Below, in pieces: positions 63,175 to 64,000 of a DNA stretch of 64,000 nucleotides. Source of the DNA: Sinorhizobium psoraleae. Its GTDB lineage: Bacteria > Pseudomonadota > Alphaproteobacteria > Rhizobiales > Rhizobiaceae. The notes under the pieces are model-generated. The model worked only from the letters and a program-made list of their open reading frames with translations, ran no database searches and was not told the origin of the DNA. The DNA is taken from NCBI RefSeq assembly GCF_013283645.1, contig NZ_JABEKV010000001.1, forward strand, positions 818,699 through 882,698, given 5' to 3'. A program made the translations under genes and the position numbers. Every line of letters starts with the position of its first letter. Positions within the stretch are counted from its first letter, which is position 1.

Positions 63175-64000
63175 ATGCTCCGTCGAAGCCTTGTTGTCCT
63201 TTCCCTTCTGGCATCGGCCACGATCGCCCGGGCGGGGCCGGCGAGCGAGATCGCGCCCGTTCAGAGCCGGCAGGTAATGCAATTCAAATCCGGTTCCGAT
63301 CAAACGGTGTTTGGCGGGCTCGAATTCATCGGCGGCATCGAAATGACGTCGCCCAACCCGCTGCTCGGTGCAATTTCCGCGATCCGCTTCCGACCTGGCA
63401 GCGATTCCTTCGTCGCCGTGATGGACACCGGCCACTGGATCGAGGGAGCCGTTGTCCGCGACGATGCTGGGAGGCTTCAGGGCCTGACCGAGCTGACCGT
63501 GACATCAATGACCGATGGAAATGGTGGTGCTGAGCTCAAAAAGTGGAGGGTGGACTCCGAGGGCCTGGCTTTGCGTGACGGGGAGGCGATCGTCAGCTTC
63601 GAGCAGTTGGCCCGTATCGAGATCTATCCCGATCCGGGCTTCGCGCGCTCGAAGCCCGTCCGGCAAATGGCCCTGCCGTTCCCCGTCGAGGAATTGCGCG
63701 TCAATGGCGGCCTCGAAACCATAGCGATCGCGCCAAAGGACAGTCCCCTTCGCGGTGCTGCGGTCATAGTCGCGGAACGCAGCGTCGACAAGGCGGATAA
63801 CCTTCTGGCGGGGATTCTGGACGGGCCGATGAAAGGCGCGTTCACGGTCGTTCGCGAGGAACCCTATGCTGTCACCGACGGTGACTTCCTGCCCAATGGC
63901 GACCTGCTTCTCCTGGAGCGTCGGTTCAATCTCGCCTCCGGCCTCGGCATGCGCATTCGCCGGATTGCCGCCGGCGACATTCGTCCGGGCGCCGTGGTCG
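63175..64000 (+). CDS. Esterase-like phytase-family protein (3' end outside window)
   Basis: An open frame from ATG 63175 to the window end (275 codons). It has a Sec signal (MLRRSLVVLSLLASATIARA) and a beta-propeller-like repeat pattern: FGGLEFIGGIEMTS, FVAVMDTGHWIEG, FEQLARIEIYPDP, and DGDFLPNGDLLLLERRFN. These are the hallmarks of the PF13449 phytase-like/esterase-like family of exported proteins; the DNGDLLVLERR-type end is diagnostic. Substrate unknown. It lies 128 bases after cobT on the same strand. Confidence 0.85.
   Translation, partial: MLRRSLVVLSLLASATIARAGPASEIAPVQSRQVMQFKSGSDQTVFGGLEFIGGIEMTSPNPLLGAISAIRFRPGSDSFVAVMDTGHWIEGAVVRDDAGRLQGLTELTVTSMTDGNGGAELKKWRVDSEGLALRDGEAIVSFEQLARIEIYPDPGFARSKPVRQMALPFPVEELRVNGGLETIAIAPKDSPLRGAAVIVAERSVDKADNLLAGILDGPMKGAFTVVREEPYAVTDGDFLPNGDLLLLERRFNLASGLGMRIRRIAAGDIRPGAVV

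Overview
The window reads as a piece of main chromosome from an alphaproteobacterium of the Rhizobiales, most probably Sinorhizobium/Ensifer. Support comes from the gene order serC-serA-purA-rpoH, then chpT-ctrA-sciP; from a cell-cycle circuit of the ctrA/chpT/sciP/GANTC type; from a hutXWV histidine transporter of rhizobial type; from aerobic cobalt-chelatase genes cobS-cobT; and from short palindromic intergenic repeats typical of rhizobia. Base composition is GC-rich and nearly all genes share strong GC third-position bias. The species call is inference from memory of gene order, not from a search.

Layout. 1-5.7 kb: end of a tol-pal gene (cpoB), tilS, ftsH, glmM. 6.0-7.8 kb: two outer-membrane beta-barrel genes, each preceded by a full TTAA-N7-TTAA CtrA box. 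7.9-10.8 kb: serC with a structured serC-type leader, then serA. 11-20.6 kb: DMT transporter, purA, a large acidic membrane protein, rpoH, rluD, a small membrane protein, a SpoU methyltransferase, a coiled-coil membrane protein. 20.8-26.1 kb: eipA-like DUF1134 gene and the CtrA circuit (chpT, a stand-alone receiver, ctrA, fliJ-like, sciP). 26.5-28.8 kb: orphan LuxR regulator, mnmA and tRNA-Met(CAT). 28.8-33.9 kb: the one clearly accessory stretch, lying directly behind the tRNA. It holds a decayed ORF, a membrane acyltransferase whose 3' end runs into a broken DNA adenine methylase on the other strand, and a compact cassette of PqqD-like/HPr-kinase-like protein, nucleotidyltransferase and a small Tat-signal, Gly/Ser-rich protein.

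34.0-41.2 kb: histidine-uptake/utilisation operon hutF-hutX-hutW-hutV-hutH-like-hutD, with divergent hutC. The HutH-like protein lacks the Ala-Ser-Gly that forms the MIO cofactor. 41.2-51.8 kb: a 975-residue phosphotransferase/aminotransferase fusion, an AraC regulator divergent from an alcohol dehydrogenase, an Lrp regulator with an M20 amidohydrolase, a D,D-carboxypeptidase, a His-rich COG0523 GTPase, an ICMT-like methyltransferase and a TusA-like protein. 51.8-64 kb: L,D-transpeptidase-like lipoprotein, accA, xerD, a 49-residue membrane protein, aroK-aroB-CNNM protein, bolA, a J-domain protein, cobS, cobT and the start of a phytase-like esterase gene.

Most promising for new biology: (1) the kinase/nucleotidyltransferase/Gly-rich peptide cassette at 30.96-33.69 kb, which looks like a peptide- or protein-modification system whose substrate is the small exported protein; (2) the CtrA-linked outer-membrane pair together with the dense GANTC cluster before ctrA; (3) the HutH homologue without the MIO triad. 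No CRISPR array, complete insertion sequence, rRNA or phage structural gene is visible.
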